The notes: generated by a model from the sequence alone, not told the origin. A stretch of 34,325 nucleotides of DNA from Acholeplasmatales bacterium (GCA_017444645.1 JAFSWG010000036.1:1-34325), one strand, 5' to 3'. Shown: positions 1-8,238, counted from the first letter of the stretch. Translations and numbers: made by a program.

Positions 1-906
1 ATAGCCATCATTATATTGCATAGCTATTTCAATATCTATTTTTCTTACTACTTCATTTCCATCACTATTAAGTTCTTTATATGAACCAATATTATTACAA
101 TAAACAATATTAGGGTTAACAACTGTTTTACCAGTATTTAAGAATTGAACATATTCTTTTACACCACCATCATAATGATATGTATTAGATACCTCATTAT
201 TAGGATCTCTCTTATCATTTACTGTAATTGTTAAGATACTATTTAAGAAAGCAGTTTGTTGCATTCTCTTTCTAATAGTTTCATAATCAAATTCTAATGT
301 ATCATGGAAAATTTCATAATCTGGCTTAAATGTTACAATAGTACCTGTATGAGTTGATGTATCATGTTCTAATAAATCACCAATTACTTTACCACGTTCA
401 AATCTTTCAGTATATTGTTTTCCATTTCTTAAAACAGTAACCTCTAGCCATTCAGATAAAGCATTAACAACAGATGCACCTACACCATGTAGACCACCTG
501 ATACTTTATATGCACTTTCTCCATTTTCGTCATCGAATTTACCACCTGCATGTAATACAGTGAAAATTGCTTCTAGAGCTGGACGTTTTGTTTCAGGGTG
601 TAAATCAACTGGCATACCACGACCATCATCTGTTACACTAATAATATTATCTGGTAATATTTCTACAATAATATGCTTAGCATAGCCAGCTAATGCTTCA
701 TCAACTGAGTTATCTACAATCTCCCATACTAAGTGATGTAAGCCTACTACACCAGTAGAACCGATGTACATACCAGGACGCTCTCTAACAGGCTCTAATC
801 CCTTTAAAATCTTAATTTTACCTGAATCATAACCTGAAGCATCTGGATTACCTGAAGTCATTTCATCTACTTCAGTTTCTGCTTCAATTTTAATTTCCTT
901 TTCCAT
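1..906 (-). CDS. gyrB: DNA gyrase subunit B, N-terminal part (cut by window edge)
   Basis: This is the ATPase half of type II topoisomerase GyrB, which with GyrA supercoils DNA using ATP. Translating the minus strand from the ATG at 906 gives 302 codons with no stop before the window edge. The GHKL ATPase motifs are in order: EIVDNSVDEALAGY (the Mg/ATP Asn box), DDGRGMPVD, and the ATP lid GGLHGVGASVVNALS. The start is supported by AAGGAG about nine bases upstream. The first ~28 residues are acidic and precede the conserved KGLEPVRERPGMYIG segment; a later in-frame ATG would remove some of them but has no better ribosome site. It overlaps the end of recF by 17 bases, so the two are translationally coupled, third gene of a yaaA-recF-gyrB operon. 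The C-terminal TOPRIM half lies outside the window. Confidence 0.97.
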   Translation of the reverse strand, partial: MEKEIKIEAETEVDEMTSGNPDASGYDSGKIKILKGLEPVRERPGMYIGSTGVVGLHHLVWEIVDNSVDEALAGYAKHIIVEILPDNIISVTDDGRGMPVDLHPETKRPALEAIFTVLHAGGKFDDENGESAYKVSGGLHGVGASVVNALSEWLEVTVLRNGKQYTERFERGKVIGDLLEHDTSTHTGTIVTFKPDYEIFHDTLEFDYETIRKRMQQTAFLNSILTITVNDKRDPNNEVSNTYHYDGGVKEYVQFLNTGKTVVNPNIVYCNNIGSYKELNSDGNEVVRKIDIEIAMQYNDGY

Positions 907-1951
907 TGACCTTCTCCTTATTATTTTCTATTCTTAATACTAACGCATCTTTTAATATTTCGTCTGGAATATCTAAAATAGATGTAGTAGTAATAAAAGC
1001 TTGTTTAGACTTTTTTACATATTCTGTTAGTTTTCTTATTTTTTCTTTATCTAATGATTGGAAAACATCATCTAATAACAAAATAGGTTCTTCATTAAAT
1101 TTTGTTTTAATATATTCTTTTAAAGCTAATTTAATTGCAATACATATTAAATGTTTTTGACCATTAGATGCATAAATGCTTGCATCTTTATCATTTAGAA
1201 GAATTTTAAAATCATCTCTATGAATACCAATATTAGTAGTCTTAGTTAATAAATCCCTCTCTAGTTTTTGATAAAAACTTTTTTTAATATCATTTGGATT
1301 ATAACTAGATTCATATTCTAATCTTATATTATCTAATCCTAAATTCATGGATATATCAATTAATAATTCATTCATGGAATTAATAAAATCAATTCTCTTT
1401 TTATAAACAACTAATAAATTATTAATTAATTCATCTGTAATAACATTAATAATTGTTTTATCAACAGATTTTGATTTTAATGCTTCATTTCTCTCATTTA
1501 AAAGCTTTTTATAATTAGATAAATATCTTAAGCACTCTTTATCAACTAAAGATATCTCTAAATCTAAAAATCTTCTTCTTATTGATTTTGTCCCATCTAT
1601 TAAATTTAAATCATATGGTGAAAATAATACTAATCTTAAATCACCTATAAAATCTGATACTCTTTTACATTGAGCCTTATTAATAAAATAACTTTTTGTA
1701 TCCTTTGATATAAAAACTCTATATTTTTTTTCATCATTAATTTCAACTGAGGCATAATCATAACCATCTTTGATAATATTTGTTACATCATTATCACGAT
1801 GACTCTTAGAGGTTCCACATAAATATATTCCTTCAAGAATTGAAGTCTTACCAACGGCATTCTTACCTGAAAAAATAATTAATGAATTATTAGTTTTAAA
1901 AAATATATCTTCAAATAATCTAAAGTTTTTTAATTTAATTTCAGTTATCAT
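890..1951 (-). CDS. recF: DNA replication/repair ATPase RecF
   Basis: RecF is an SMC-like ABC ATPase that, with RecO and RecR, loads RecA at gapped DNA. The 353-residue protein begins with the family's typical MITEIKLKNFRLFED and has Walker A GKNAVGKT at residues 29-36. An ABC signature-like segment (SNGQKH) lies before the Walker B LLLDDVFQSLD near residue 295. Length is normal for the family. The start overlaps the stop of the upstream S4-domain gene as ATGA, and the 3' end overlaps gyrB, so this is a tightly coupled operon. Its partner gene recR is in this window on the other replichore (13.06 kb). Confidence 0.97.
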   Translation of the reverse strand: MITEIKLKNFRLFEDIFFKTNNSLIIFSGKNAVGKTSILEGIYLCGTSKSHRDNDVTNIIKDGYDYASVEINDEKKYRVFISKDTKSYFINKAQCKRVSDFIGDLRLVLFSPYDLNLIDGTKSIRRRFLDLEISLVDKECLRYLSNYKKLLNERNEALKSKSVDKTIINVITDELINNLLVVYKKRIDFINSMNELLIDISMNLGLDNIRLEYESSYNPNDIKKSFYQKLERDLLTKTTNIGIHRDDFKILLNDKDASIYASNGQKHLICIAIKLALKEYIKTKFNEEPILLLDDVFQSLDKEKIRKLTEYVKKSKQAFITTTSILDIPDEILKDALVLRIENNKEKVNGKGN

Positions 1952-2157
1952 TTTTCAATAATAAATTCTTGATCTAAAACTTTAACTTTATCATTAGGAT
2001 AAAGCTTTCTACCTCTTCTTTGTTCTAACTCTCCATTAACATAAACTTCATTATCTGCTAAAAAATATTTGGCTTGTCCACCAGATGAAATAATACTTTC
2101 CATTTTAAGTAGCATTTGAAGTTCTATATATTCAGTTGAAATTTTAATAGGCTTCAT
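1948..2157 (-). CDS. yaaA: S4-domain RNA-binding protein (YaaA type)
   Basis: Small 69-residue protein consisting of one S4 RNA-binding fold, including the typical run GGQAKYFLADNEVYVNGE followed by RRGRKLYPNDKV. In Bacilli this gene sits between dnaN and recF, and its relatives have been linked to ribosome assembly; the exact role is not established from sequence. It is the first gene of the yaaA-recF-gyrB operon, with AGAGGG as ribosome site and its own promoter 24-52 bases upstream. The stop overlaps the recF start by four bases (ATGA). Confidence 0.92.
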   Translation of the reverse strand: MKPIKISTEYIELQMLLKMESIISSGGQAKYFLADNEVYVNGELEQRRGRKLYPNDKVKVLDQEFIIEK

Positions 2158-2163
2158 AAAAAA

Positions 2164-2209
2164 TACCCTCTTTCTATATGATTATATCATATAGATATAG
2201 CGTTTTCAA
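2164..2209 (-). promoter_or_regulatory. Promoter and ribosome site of the yaaA-recF-gyrB operon
   Basis: On the minus strand, TTGAAA (2204-2209) and a consensus TATAAT (2181-2186) are separated by exactly 17 bases. They are followed by AGAGGG (about 2164-2169) ahead of the yaaA ATG. A near-consensus housekeeping sigma promoter, seen directly. Confidence 0.85.
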
Positions 2210-2277
2210 TTAAAATAACATAAAATTGGCTCTATTTTTATGTTTTTTTTATATTTAGTAGATTATTACCTAAAAAT

Positions 2278-2303
2278 AAAAAAACGCCATAAATGGCATT
2301 TTT
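2278..2303 (-). terminator. Intrinsic terminator after the methyltransferase-like gene
   Basis: Read on the minus strand, TGCCAT and ATGGCG pair across a two-base loop, flanked by A5 and T-tract, giving a short hairpin followed by a run of T. It lies about 25 bases beyond the stop of the 2328-3131 gene and before the yaaA promoter, so it separates the two minus-strand units. Confidence 0.75.
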
Positions 2304-2327
2304 AATATATTTTAATTGATTTTAATT

Positions 2328-3131
2328 TTATAGGTAGTATTTCATCGTATTATAAATCCAATATCTGAAAATAGATTTTTGATATTTTTCTTCATACTTT
2401 TTTAGCTTTTTATATAATGGTAAACCATCTGAAACATCATGCCAAATATCTATATAAATATAATCATAATGTTCATTTAAATTATCTAAAAAGCTAAATG
2501 CATCACAATTTATTATCTTAATTTTTTCTTTATTATTAAAATGTGGCAAAATAATATCTTTAGCCAAATTAATAATATCCTGATTATTATCAATTACAGT
2601 TATAGATTTAACATCTTCTTTTAATGAAATCATATATGGAAAATATAACATTCCAACTCCTATGACTAATACATTCCCAAAAGAATCATTGATATCATTT
2701 TTCATTGTATTTATTTCATTTGGAGTAATTGACATCCATAATCTATTATTTTCATAAATTGCTGGATAATAAAATGGTCTTTTAAAATAACCAATTTGAG
2801 GTAATATTTCATTATCTATTTCTTTAAAATCATCCATTACAAATAATTCATATGGATCATATTTATCAGTTTTAAATTGACAATTATTATATTTTTTATT
2901 AGGTAATTTAATATTTTTGTAATAAGGATTATCCATATAATCATTATTATTTAATTCATTTAATATTTTTAAATAATCATAATCATATTCTAAATATTCC
3001 TTTAATAAATAATTAATTGCAACAACCTCAGGTATATCACCTTTAGCAACCTTTTTAACTTGATTAATATTTATACATTTAGAATTATTATTAAGATAAT
3101 AACTAAGCTTTTCTAATAATATTTGATTCAT
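2328..3131 (-). CDS. SAM-dependent methyltransferase-like protein (spermidine-synthase fold)
   Basis: A 267-residue protein whose C-terminal half looks like a Rossmann-fold methyltransferase. The glycine motif VLVIGVGMLYF (about residues 154-164) is followed by an acidic strand end VIDNN (179-183), then NCDAFSFL (about 208-215) and YDYIYIDIWHD (about 222-232). This order resembles class-I methyltransferases of the spermidine-synthase group. The N-terminal half, rich in Asn, Tyr and Lys, is not recognised. No substrate can be named, and enzymatic activity is inferred from the fold only. It starts two bases after the M32 carboxypeptidase stop without a strong ribosome site of its own, so translational coupling is likely. 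Its insertion next to the origin genes is not part of the usual gene order. Confidence 0.7.
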   Translation of the reverse strand: MNQILLEKLSYYLNNNSKCININQVKKVAKGDIPEVVAINYLLKEYLEYDYDYLKILNELNNNDYMDNPYYKNIKLPNKKYNNCQFKTDKYDPYELFVMDDFKEIDNEILPQIGYFKRPFYYPAIYENNRLWMSITPNEINTMKNDINDSFGNVLVIGVGMLYFPYMISLKEDVKSITVIDNNQDIINLAKDIILPHFNNKEKIKIINCDAFSFLDNLNEHYDYIYIDIWHDVSDGLPLYKKLKKYEEKYQKSIFRYWIYNTMKYYL

Positions 3132-3133
3132 AA

Positions 3134-4627
3134 TTAAAACTTATAAATATCACTATATTTTTTATATAAATAATCTAAGAAATCCTTAGCATTTAATGAA
3201 TTATTAGTAATATTTTTAATCCATTCCTTTGGCGTTAAATGATTTGCATCTTTAAATATATTATTTATCATCCAATTATTAATTGTTTTAAAATCTCCAT
3301 TTAAAATACAATTATTAAAATCGATGTCTTCTTTCATTTTTTTAACATACATAGCATTATATGCATTACCTAAGGCATAGCTTGGAAAATAACCAAATCC
3401 ACCTGACCAATGCACATCCTGTAATACACCTTCACTATCATCCTTAGGAGTAACACCTAAATATTTATAATATAACTCATTCCACTTAGCTGGTACTTCA
3501 TCTAATGTAATTTCATCATTAGATATCATACGTTCCATTTCATATCTAATTATTATATGAAGTCCATATGTTACTTCATCTGCCTCTGTTCTAATTAAGC
3601 TTGGTTTTACAATATTAATTGCTTCATATAATTCTTGTTCAGTAATATCTTTAAATTCATCAAATACTTCAATAAATTTAGGATAAATTAAATGAGTATA
3701 TTCTTTACTTCTACCTATAACATTTTCATAAAATCTAGATACAGATTCATGCATACCATTAGTAATATAATCATTGATAAAATGATTATGATCCTCTTCT
3801 GGTTCATTTTGCATAAATATTGCATGACCACCTTCATGTATTACTGAATAAATATTAGATAATACATTATCTTCAAAATAATGTGTTGTTACTCTTGAAT
3901 CATATCTAGATATTTCAGATGTAAATGGATGTTCAGTAGTAGATAAAACTCCTCTATTTAAATTAAATCCATTTAATTCTAATAAATATTTAGAAAATTG
4001 TTCCTGCTTATAAATAGCTACTTTTCTATTTAAAAAATCATCTCTAATAATATGCTTAGATGATTTAATTTTGTTAATTAAATCGATTAAGCCAACCTTT
4101 AAATCATTAAAAAACTTATCTAAATCTTCTTGTAAAACACCTTTTTCACAATCATTTAATAAATTATCATAAACGTTTAAAAATTTATTATCTCTTAGAT
4201 TAATTTCTTCTCTTTGAATATTAATTACATCATTAAAGCTATCTTTAAATAGATTATAATCTTTTGCTTCCTTAGCTTTTAACCAATTAATATAAGATTT
4301 AGAATAAATTTGATTTCTTTTTAAATCAAATTCAGGTGTAATATTTTTATTTTTTGAATATGATTCATATAATTTTTCGATTAATAATTTATCATAATAA
4401 TCTAAATTATCTTTTTCTTTATTTAAATCAATAACTAAATTATTAACATGATCATTATTTATAATTTTAAACAATTCGTTAGAAAAATAATTCATTGTAT
4501 TATTTTCATCTTCTAATGCATCCTTAGGCGCAATTGTTTCTACATCAAAATATAAAATATTAATTGCATGTTTATAAAAATTAGCTTTATTTAATATTTC
4601 TTTTAATTCAATTAATTTATTATTCAT
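3134..4627 (-). CDS. M32-family metallocarboxypeptidase
   Basis: A cytoplasmic zinc carboxypeptidase of the thermostable-carboxypeptidase (M32) family, which removes C-terminal amino acids from peptides. The 497-residue length is normal. The zinc motif HEGGH is at residues 264-268. The third ligand is likely Glu294 in HESVSR, 30 residues after the first His as in characterised members. Other family blocks are present: RTEADEVTYGLHI and GVLQDVHWSGGFGYFPSY. No signal peptide is seen. The start has GGAGG five to ten bases upstream. The gene follows the dnaN terminator directly, with almost no room for a promoter, so expression probably depends on read-through or a promoter inside dnaN. It is coupled to the downstream methyltransferase-like gene. 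Confidence 0.94.
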   Translation of the reverse strand: MNNKLIELKEILNKANFYKHAINILYFDVETIAPKDALEDENNTMNYFSNELFKIINNDHVNNLVIDLNKEKDNLDYYDKLLIEKLYESYSKNKNITPEFDLKRNQIYSKSYINWLKAKEAKDYNLFKDSFNDVINIQREEINLRDNKFLNVYDNLLNDCEKGVLQEDLDKFFNDLKVGLIDLINKIKSSKHIIRDDFLNRKVAIYKQEQFSKYLLELNGFNLNRGVLSTTEHPFTSEISRYDSRVTTHYFEDNVLSNIYSVIHEGGHAIFMQNEPEEDHNHFINDYITNGMHESVSRFYENVIGRSKEYTHLIYPKFIEVFDEFKDITEQELYEAINIVKPSLIRTEADEVTYGLHIIIRYEMERMISNDEITLDEVPAKWNELYYKYLGVTPKDDSEGVLQDVHWSGGFGYFPSYALGNAYNAMYVKKMKEDIDFNNCILNGDFKTINNWMINNIFKDANHLTPKEWIKNITNNSLNAKDFLDYLYKKYSDIYKF

Positions 4628-4649
4628 CTTTTATTCCTCCATTAACATT

Positions 4650-4672
4650 AAAAAAAGCCCAATGGGCTTTTA
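4650..4672 (-). terminator. Intrinsic terminator directly after dnaN
   Basis: On the minus strand AAAAGCCC and GGGCTTTT pair over a three-base loop (4653-4671), followed by a T-tract. The hairpin starts immediately after the dnaN stop codon (4673-4675) and ends about 10 bases before the ribosome site of the carboxypeptidase gene. Confidence 0.85.
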
Positions 4673-5815
4673 TTAGTTTTCCATTCTTACTGGTAAAATT
4701 AATTCAGTTAGATTAGCATCATTATCTCCTCTAATAATAAATGGTCTAACTTCACCAGATAAATTTAAAGATATTTCAGTAGACATTAAACTCTTTAATG
4801 AATCTAATAAATATCTAGAACTAAATCCAATTGTAATAGGATTAGATGCTTCAATAGATGTTGGAATTAATTCTTCTTTAGCATCTCCTAGTGTTGAATT
4901 ATTAGTTGATATTTCAATAATACGATCTTTCTTAATTGATAATTTAATAATACTATAAGTAATCTCCTTATCCTTAGCACTATCTCTAGGAGAAAGTAAT
5001 GATACTCTTTCTACTGCAGCTGCTAATTCATCTTTATTAAACTTTAAAATAATTGGAAATTCTTGTGGTATTAATCTAGATGTTTCAGGATAGTTACCAT
5101 CTAATAATCTTGTTTGGAAACAAATATTTTTAAAAGTAACTAACATCTTATTAATTGAAAAATAAATATTAATATTATCTCCATAATTATCAATTGATTT
5201 TGATAATTCATCTAATGACTTAGCTGGAATAGTAATATTAAAGTCTTTATATTCTGGTATTGAAATAATTTTTTGTGATAATCTAAATGAATCTGTTGCT
5301 GTAATAACAAGCTTTCCATTAGAATGATTAAAATTAACACCAGTTAAAATTGGTTTCTTTTCAGTTTGTGCTGTTGCGAATACTGTTTCTCTAACAATTG
5401 TTTTAATAGTATCAGCTGCTAAAACTAGAGGATTTTCTTGAGATACAAAATCCATCTTTGGATAATCAAGTGGATCCATGATATATAATTTGTATTCACC
5501 TCTATCAGCCTTAATAATTAAAATTTTATCTTCTGAAATATATAAACTTACTTTTTTTGAATTAATTTTTCTAATAATATCAATAAAGAATCTGCCAGGT
5601 ACTACTGTTTGTCCTGCTTCAACTATTTGTAATGATGCATCATTTATTGTTACTTCAACTGAAATATCAGTATTTGAAGATGTCATAAATAAATCTGTAT
5701 CTGTTGCATATAATTTAATACCAGTTAAAATTGGCATTGGAGATTTAACAGGTAAACCTCTTGAGATTGTGTTTAAATTTTCAAGTAAGACTTCTCTATC
5801 AATTGTTAGATTCAT
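4673..5815 (-). CDS. dnaN: DNA polymerase III beta subunit (sliding clamp)
   Basis: DnaN forms the ring clamp that tethers DNA polymerase III to DNA. The product starts MNLTIDREVLLENLN and ends LTELILPVRMEN, the family's typical C-terminus near the hydrophobic cleft that binds clamp partners. At 380 residues the length is normal for the three-domain clamp. I chose the ATG at 5815 because GGAGG lies six bases upstream (5821-5825). An in-frame TTG at 5827 would place that ribosome site inside the gene. The gene lies downstream of dnaA in the same direction with DnaA boxes and a TATAAT between them, and ends in a terminator. Confidence 0.97.
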   Translation of the reverse strand: MNLTIDREVLLENLNTISRGLPVKSPMPILTGIKLYATDTDLFMTSSNTDISVEVTINDASLQIVEAGQTVVPGRFFIDIIRKINSKKVSLYISEDKILIIKADRGEYKLYIMDPLDYPKMDFVSQENPLVLAADTIKTIVRETVFATAQTEKKPILTGVNFNHSNGKLVITATDSFRLSQKIISIPEYKDFNITIPAKSLDELSKSIDNYGDNINIYFSINKMLVTFKNICFQTRLLDGNYPETSRLIPQEFPIILKFNKDELAAAVERVSLLSPRDSAKDKEITYSIIKLSIKKDRIIEISTNNSTLGDAKEELIPTSIEASNPITIGFSSRYLLDSLKSLMSTEISLNLSGEVRPFIIRGDNDANLTELILPVRMEN

Positions 5816-5959
5816 AATTTCCTCCAAAAAAATTAAATAATATTTTCTAATAAATATAATAATAAATGTGGGTTTGTGGATAAGTCCTAAAAACGTTGAT
5901 TTATACGCATATTATTATATCATAATAATTGTGGAAAATAAAGAATTATCCACATCATA
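5816..5959 (-). other. oriC: Origin of replication, dnaA-dnaN part: DnaA boxes and candidate unwinding element
   Basis: Two perfect DnaA boxes are visible: TTATCCACA at 5946-5954 (plus strand) and its complement TGTGGATAA at 5875-5883. Two imperfect boxes accompany them: TGTGGGTTT at 5867-5875, and TTTTCCACA on the minus strand around 5930-5938. On the minus strand the box pair is followed by an A/T run of TTA triplets (5847-5866), resembling the DnaA-trio next to tandem boxes that defines the unwinding site in Bacillus subtilis. A TATAAT on the minus strand (5914-5919) probably serves dnaN. The layout matches the Bacillus origin half downstream of dnaA; the unwinding role is inferred. Confidence 0.75.
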
Positions 5960-7279
5960 TTAAACTTTTTTAAGCACTGCATCTACAGCCATTTTTAGCT
6001 CTTCATTAGTTTTAATATCTTCACTAATTTTTGTACATCCTGATAAAATAGTTGTATGATCTCTACCATTTAAAATATTACCAATTTTCTTATAAGTTAA
6101 ATTATATCTTGTCTTTAAAATATACATTGCAATTTGACGTGGTAATGTATATTTAGCATTTCTAGATGATCCTAAAATATCAGCTACAGTAATTGAATAC
6201 ATACTTGCGATTACACTTAATACATCATCATAATTTGATTCAGGATTTACTATTTTATTTTTTAATAAAACATCTAATGCTTCTTTAGCTAAAGCTAAAT
6301 TTAATGATACATTAGAATACATTTCAGAATATAAGAATATTCTATTTAAAGCACCCTCAAGTTCTCTTACGTTATCAGTAAAGTTTTCAGCTATATAATT
6401 AATAATTTCATCTGAAACTGGCTTTTCTGATAATTCTTGTGCTTTTTTCTTTAAAATATTAACTCTTTGATTAAAATCAGGGTGATTAATATCTACTACT
6501 CCACCTTTTTCAAATCTAGAAGTTAATCTATCCATAAATCCATTTAATTTAGCTGCTGGTCTATCTGATGTAATTACAATTTGTTTGTTATTATTATCTA
6601 ATTCATTAAATAATTTAAAAAATTGTTGTTGTGTTTGGTTTTTATCAGTTAACATTTGAATATCGTCTATTAACAATACATCAATATTTTCATATTTTTC
6701 TTCAAATCCAGCTAAATTATTATCTCTAATAGCTCTTGTATAATCTGATAAATAATCATTTGCTTGTACATATAAGATTCTAGTTTCAATATTTTGTTCA
6801 GTTATATAGTTACCAATAGCTTGCATTAGGTGGGTTTTACCAAGTCCTACTCCACCAAATATATATAGTGGATTATATACAACACCAGGGTTGTCAGCAA
6901 CCTTTAGTGATGTTAATACAGCCATTCTATTTGAATCGCCAACTACAAATGATTCAAATGTATTATTTGGATTTAAATCTGTTTTTGCTAATTGCTTAAT
7001 TTGAACTGGCTTTTTATCTTGTTTAATTTCACCTTCAGCAACAAATTTAAATCTTAAATTTTCTTTAGAATATTTTTTTACAATTTCATTTATATTTTTA
7101 TAATAAATGTTATTTATTGTACGTCTGGCATAAGCAGATGGTGTCAAAACATAAATAATCCCATTTTCATGCTTTACTACTTTTTTAACCTCTCCAAATG
7201 TTTGTTGAAATGATTGAGGAGCTAAACTCTTCTCAAGTTCATCTCTAACGTTGTTCCAGATATCCTGATATTCCATCAT
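5960..7279 (-). CDS. dnaA: Chromosomal replication initiator DnaA
   Basis: DnaA binds DnaA boxes at the origin and opens the duplex. The product carries an N-terminal helicase-loading domain, a linker, an AAA+ ATPase and a C-terminal DNA-binding domain. The AAA+ part has Walker A GGVGLGKTH (about residues 142-150) and Walker B VLLIDDIQML. The C-terminal domain carries YTLPRQIAMYILKTR and GRDHTTILSGC, the box-recognition signature. I chose the ATG at 7279 (start MMEYQDIW) because GAAGGTGAT lies just upstream; an in-frame GTG at 7300 would put that site inside the gene. Length from this start is 439 residues, normal for the family. DnaA boxes on both sides suggest autoregulation. Confidence 0.98.
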   Translation of the reverse strand: MMEYQDIWNNVRDELEKSLAPQSFQQTFGEVKKVVKHENGIIYVLTPSAYARRTINNIYYKNINEIVKKYSKENLRFKFVAEGEIKQDKKPVQIKQLAKTDLNPNNTFESFVVGDSNRMAVLTSLKVADNPGVVYNPLYIFGGVGLGKTHLMQAIGNYITEQNIETRILYVQANDYLSDYTRAIRDNNLAGFEEKYENIDVLLIDDIQMLTDKNQTQQQFFKLFNELDNNNKQIVITSDRPAAKLNGFMDRLTSRFEKGGVVDINHPDFNQRVNILKKKAQELSEKPVSDEIINYIAENFTDNVRELEGALNRIFLYSEMYSNVSLNLALAKEALDVLLKNKIVNPESNYDDVLSVIASMYSITVADILGSSRNAKYTLPRQIAMYILKTRYNLTYKKIGNILNGRDHTTILSGCTKISEDIKTNEELKMAVDAVLKKV

Positions 7280-7302
7280 TCTATCACCTTCAATTCTCAC
7301 TT

Positions 7303-7330
7303 ATAATATCATAAAAAAAAATGGTTTCAA
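7303..7330 (-). promoter_or_regulatory. Probable dnaA promoter
   Basis: On the minus strand TTGAAA (7325-7330) and TATTAT (7303-7308) are separated by 16 bases, 24 bases before the dnaA start. A near-match DnaA box (7338-7346) and a perfect one (7352-7360) lie directly upstream, a position suited to autorepression. Confidence 0.6.
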
Positions 7331-7591
7331 CAAAAAGTTTTCCACTAAAAATGTGGATAACTTTATTGTAAAGAGGAAAAAGAAACACCTAAAAATGTGG
7401 ATAACTTAGCTAAAAAGTGGCTAAAAATCAAGAAAAATAGCCAATATTCACATATTCACATGTTGAAAACTATGTGCTTAAGTTATCCACAATTTATCAA
7501 AAAAAATTAACAAAATTTTATTAGTTTATCAACATTAAAAATTAATGAAAAATTTTCAGTATTTTTTTCTTATAAAAAGTAATAATTTTGG
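7331..7591. other. oriC: Origin of replication, part upstream of dnaA
   Basis: The gap between dnaA and rpmH (about 380 bases) holds three perfect DnaA boxes: TGTGGATAA at 7352-7360 and 7396-7404, and the inverted TTATCCACA at 7483-7491. A degenerate TTTTCCACT lies at 7338-7346. The first two boxes sit in a direct repeat (CTAAAAATGTGGATAACTT) 44 bases apart. An A/T-rich stretch follows (about 7495-7590). Together with the dnaA-dnaN part it forms a bipartite origin. Coding strands diverge here: everything to the left reads leftward, and most genes to the right read rightward. Confidence 0.85.
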
Positions 7592-7620
7592 TTGACAGTC
7601 ATACTTCTTTTTGATAAAAT
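7592..7620 (+). promoter_or_regulatory. rpmH promoter
   Basis: A consensus -35 TTGACA (7592-7597), a 17-base spacer and TAAAAT (7615-7620). Predicted transcription start is near 7627, leaving a leader of about 33 bases before rpmH. Confidence 0.85.
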
Positions 7621-7659
7621 AAAACAGCATGGTTTCTAAGAAAGGCAGGTATGTAATCT

Positions 7660-7794
7660 ATGAAAAGAACTTATCAACCTAATAAGCGTAAAAGAAAAGT
7701 AACTCATGGCTTCCGTGCTCGTATGGCAACAAAGAGCGGAAGAAAAGTTATAGCTGCTAGACGTAAAAAGGGCAGAAAAAAATTAACTGCTTAA
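7660..7794 (+). CDS. rpmH: 50S ribosomal protein L34
   Basis: A 44-residue, very basic protein starting [21 protein letters not shown] and ending GRKKLTA, the standard sequence and length of bacterial L34. It is the first gene of the rightward arm and always neighbours dnaA and rnpA in Firmicutes. The ribosome site is weak or oddly placed: AAAGG and CAGG lie 10-15 bases upstream, and a start-stop pair (ATG TAA at 7651-7656) sits between them and the real ATG. It is separated from rnpA by a hairpin with a T-tract, so rpmH transcripts can end independently. Confidence 0.98.
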   Translation: MKRTYQPNKRKRKVTHGFRARMATKSGRKVIAARRKKGRKKLTA

Positions 7795-7824
7795 TAATTT
7801 AATAATTAATATTGAATAAACTAG

Positions 7825-7867
7825 TACGACCAGAAAAAACAATATCCTTTTTTGGTCGTATTTTTAT
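7825..7867 (+). terminator. Terminator or attenuator between rpmH and rnpA
   Basis: TACGACC (7825-7831) pairs with GGTCGTA (7854-7860). Inside it, A6 (7834-7839) can pair with T6 (7848-7853). A T-tract follows directly. With no evident promoter between it and rnpA, partial read-through would set the low expression of the RNase P protein relative to L34. Confidence 0.75.
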
Positions 7868-7884
7868 TTCGATATGGATATTCT

Positions 7885-8238
7885 ATGAAAAAACAGTATC
7901 GCGTAAAGAAAAATCAGGAAATTGAACTGATATTAAAAGAAAAAAAATATTGTGGAAATCAATATTTTACAGTATATAAAAGAATTAATCCAGAAACCAG
8001 CTATTTTAGATATGCGATTAGTGTAGGGAAAAAAATAGGTAACGCTGTTGTTAGAAATAAAATTAAAAGACAGGTTACTTCAATAATAGATAATCTAAAT
8101 CTTAATTTAAATTCTAACACGGATGTTTTTATAATTGTAAGACCAGCAGTTAAGGATATTGAATTTCTTAAAATGAAGTCTCAATTAGAATATCTATTTA
8201 ATAAGCAAAAGTTACTACAAGGAGACAAAAATGACTAA
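7885..8238 (+). CDS. rnpA: Ribonuclease P protein component
   Basis: The protein subunit of RNase P, which helps the catalytic RNA bind precursor tRNA 5' leaders. From the ATG at 7885 the product is 117 residues, starting MKKQYRVKKNQEIELILKEKK. It contains the family block RYAISVGKKIGNAVVRNKIKRQ, whose basic helix includes the RNR-type motif (here VRNKIKR). A longer reading frame starts upstream at 7852, but that part lies in the terminator hairpin and has no ribosome site. The gene overlaps the start of yidC by eight bases. Confidence 0.96.
   Translation: MKKQYRVKKNQEIELILKEKKYCGNQYFTVYKRINPETSYFRYAISVGKKIGNAVVRNKIKRQVTSIIDNLNLNLNSNTDVFIIVRPAVKDIEFLKMKSQLEYLFNKQKLLQGDKND

Noticed and set aside
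5816..5827. Earlier TTG start for dnaN
   Set aside because: GGAGG sits between this TTG and the ATG at 5815, at the proper distance for the ATG only.
7280..7300. Earlier GTG start for dnaA (adding MRIEGDR)
   Set aside because: The ribosome site GAAGGTGAT would then lie inside the gene, and the GTG lies only a few bases from the predicted -10.
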